Shown here: piece by piece, positions 63,881 to 64,000 of the stretch
Layout: every line of letters starts with the position of its first letter
Numbering within the stretch: the first letter of the stretch is position 1
DNA from: Harmothoe impar
Taxonomy: Eukaryota > Annelida > Polychaeta > Phyllodocida > Polynoidae
NCBI GenBank assembly: GCA_947462335.1
Contig: OX381710.1
Span: 58,722,842-58,786,841, forward strand
DNA length: 64,000 nt
Direction: 5' to 3'
The notes under the pieces: model-generated
Database searches by the model: none
Seen by the model: the letters and a program-made list of their open reading frames with translations, nothing else
What the model was told of the DNA's origin: nothing
Program-made: the position numbers and the translations under genes

Positions 63881-64000
63881 CTTTTTTAGCTGGGTAGACA
63901 GCAGTTACCTCAGCAATCTGAATGGGATAGACTACTTCACACAAAAAGGCCATAAGTTAGCCAAGGCCCTCTGCCAGTGTGAAGACATGTGTGTGCTGTG

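Overview
The window is animal nuclear DNA, probably from a marine invertebrate. I cannot name the species. It is AT-rich, gene-poor and full of short inverted-repeat transposons, foldback elements and tRNA-like (SINE-type) sequences. The only recognisable host gene is the 3' part of a DEG/ENaC-family sodium channel at the left edge (1-1185). From 1186 to about 35,300 I see no further host gene, only nested DNA-transposon remnants, tandem repeats and unassigned sequence.

The centre of interest is two neighbouring Polinton/Maverick-type elements. Element A (35322-43896, 8575 bp) is flanked by the perfect 6-bp target duplication AGTATC. Element B (50848-61365, 10518 bp) is flanked by a different perfect 6-bp duplication, GTGGAC. 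Both start with AG and end with CT. They share the same outermost 98 bp with one difference, but their inner terminal repeats differ in kind. A carries arrays of ETS-like, CRE-like and CACGTG motifs; B carries RFX-like and FOX-like palindromes plus CACGTG. Within each element the two ends match each other.

The usual Polinton gene set is divided between them. A has the protein-primed family B DNA polymerase (minus strand, broken by several frame changes and a stop), an intact protein with a low-complexity N-terminus and two PC4-like C-terminal segments (a candidate single-strand DNA-binding protein), and an intact protein with two tandem Death-domain-like repeats. B has the packaging ATPase, a small hydrophobic-tailed protein, a conserved 397-residue protein, an integrase with a C-terminal chromodomain, the minor (penton-type) capsid protein, a pVI/pX-like core protein, the double-jelly-roll major capsid protein, the adenain-type protease and a small overlapping frame. 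All of these are open and on the plus strand, with two accessory genes to the left. B has no polymerase; A has no integrase or capsid gene.

The arrangement fits a two-segment (bipartite) Polinton: a replication/host-interaction segment and a morphogenesis/integration segment that share terminal recognition sequences and promoter modules. The main alternative is two partial derivatives of one ordinary 15-20 kb Polinton family, complemented by a full-length copy elsewhere. Between the elements (43903-50841) and to the right of B lies more host DNA, including a 1.87-kb inverted-repeat element rich in ACGTT with tRNA-like segments in its arms.
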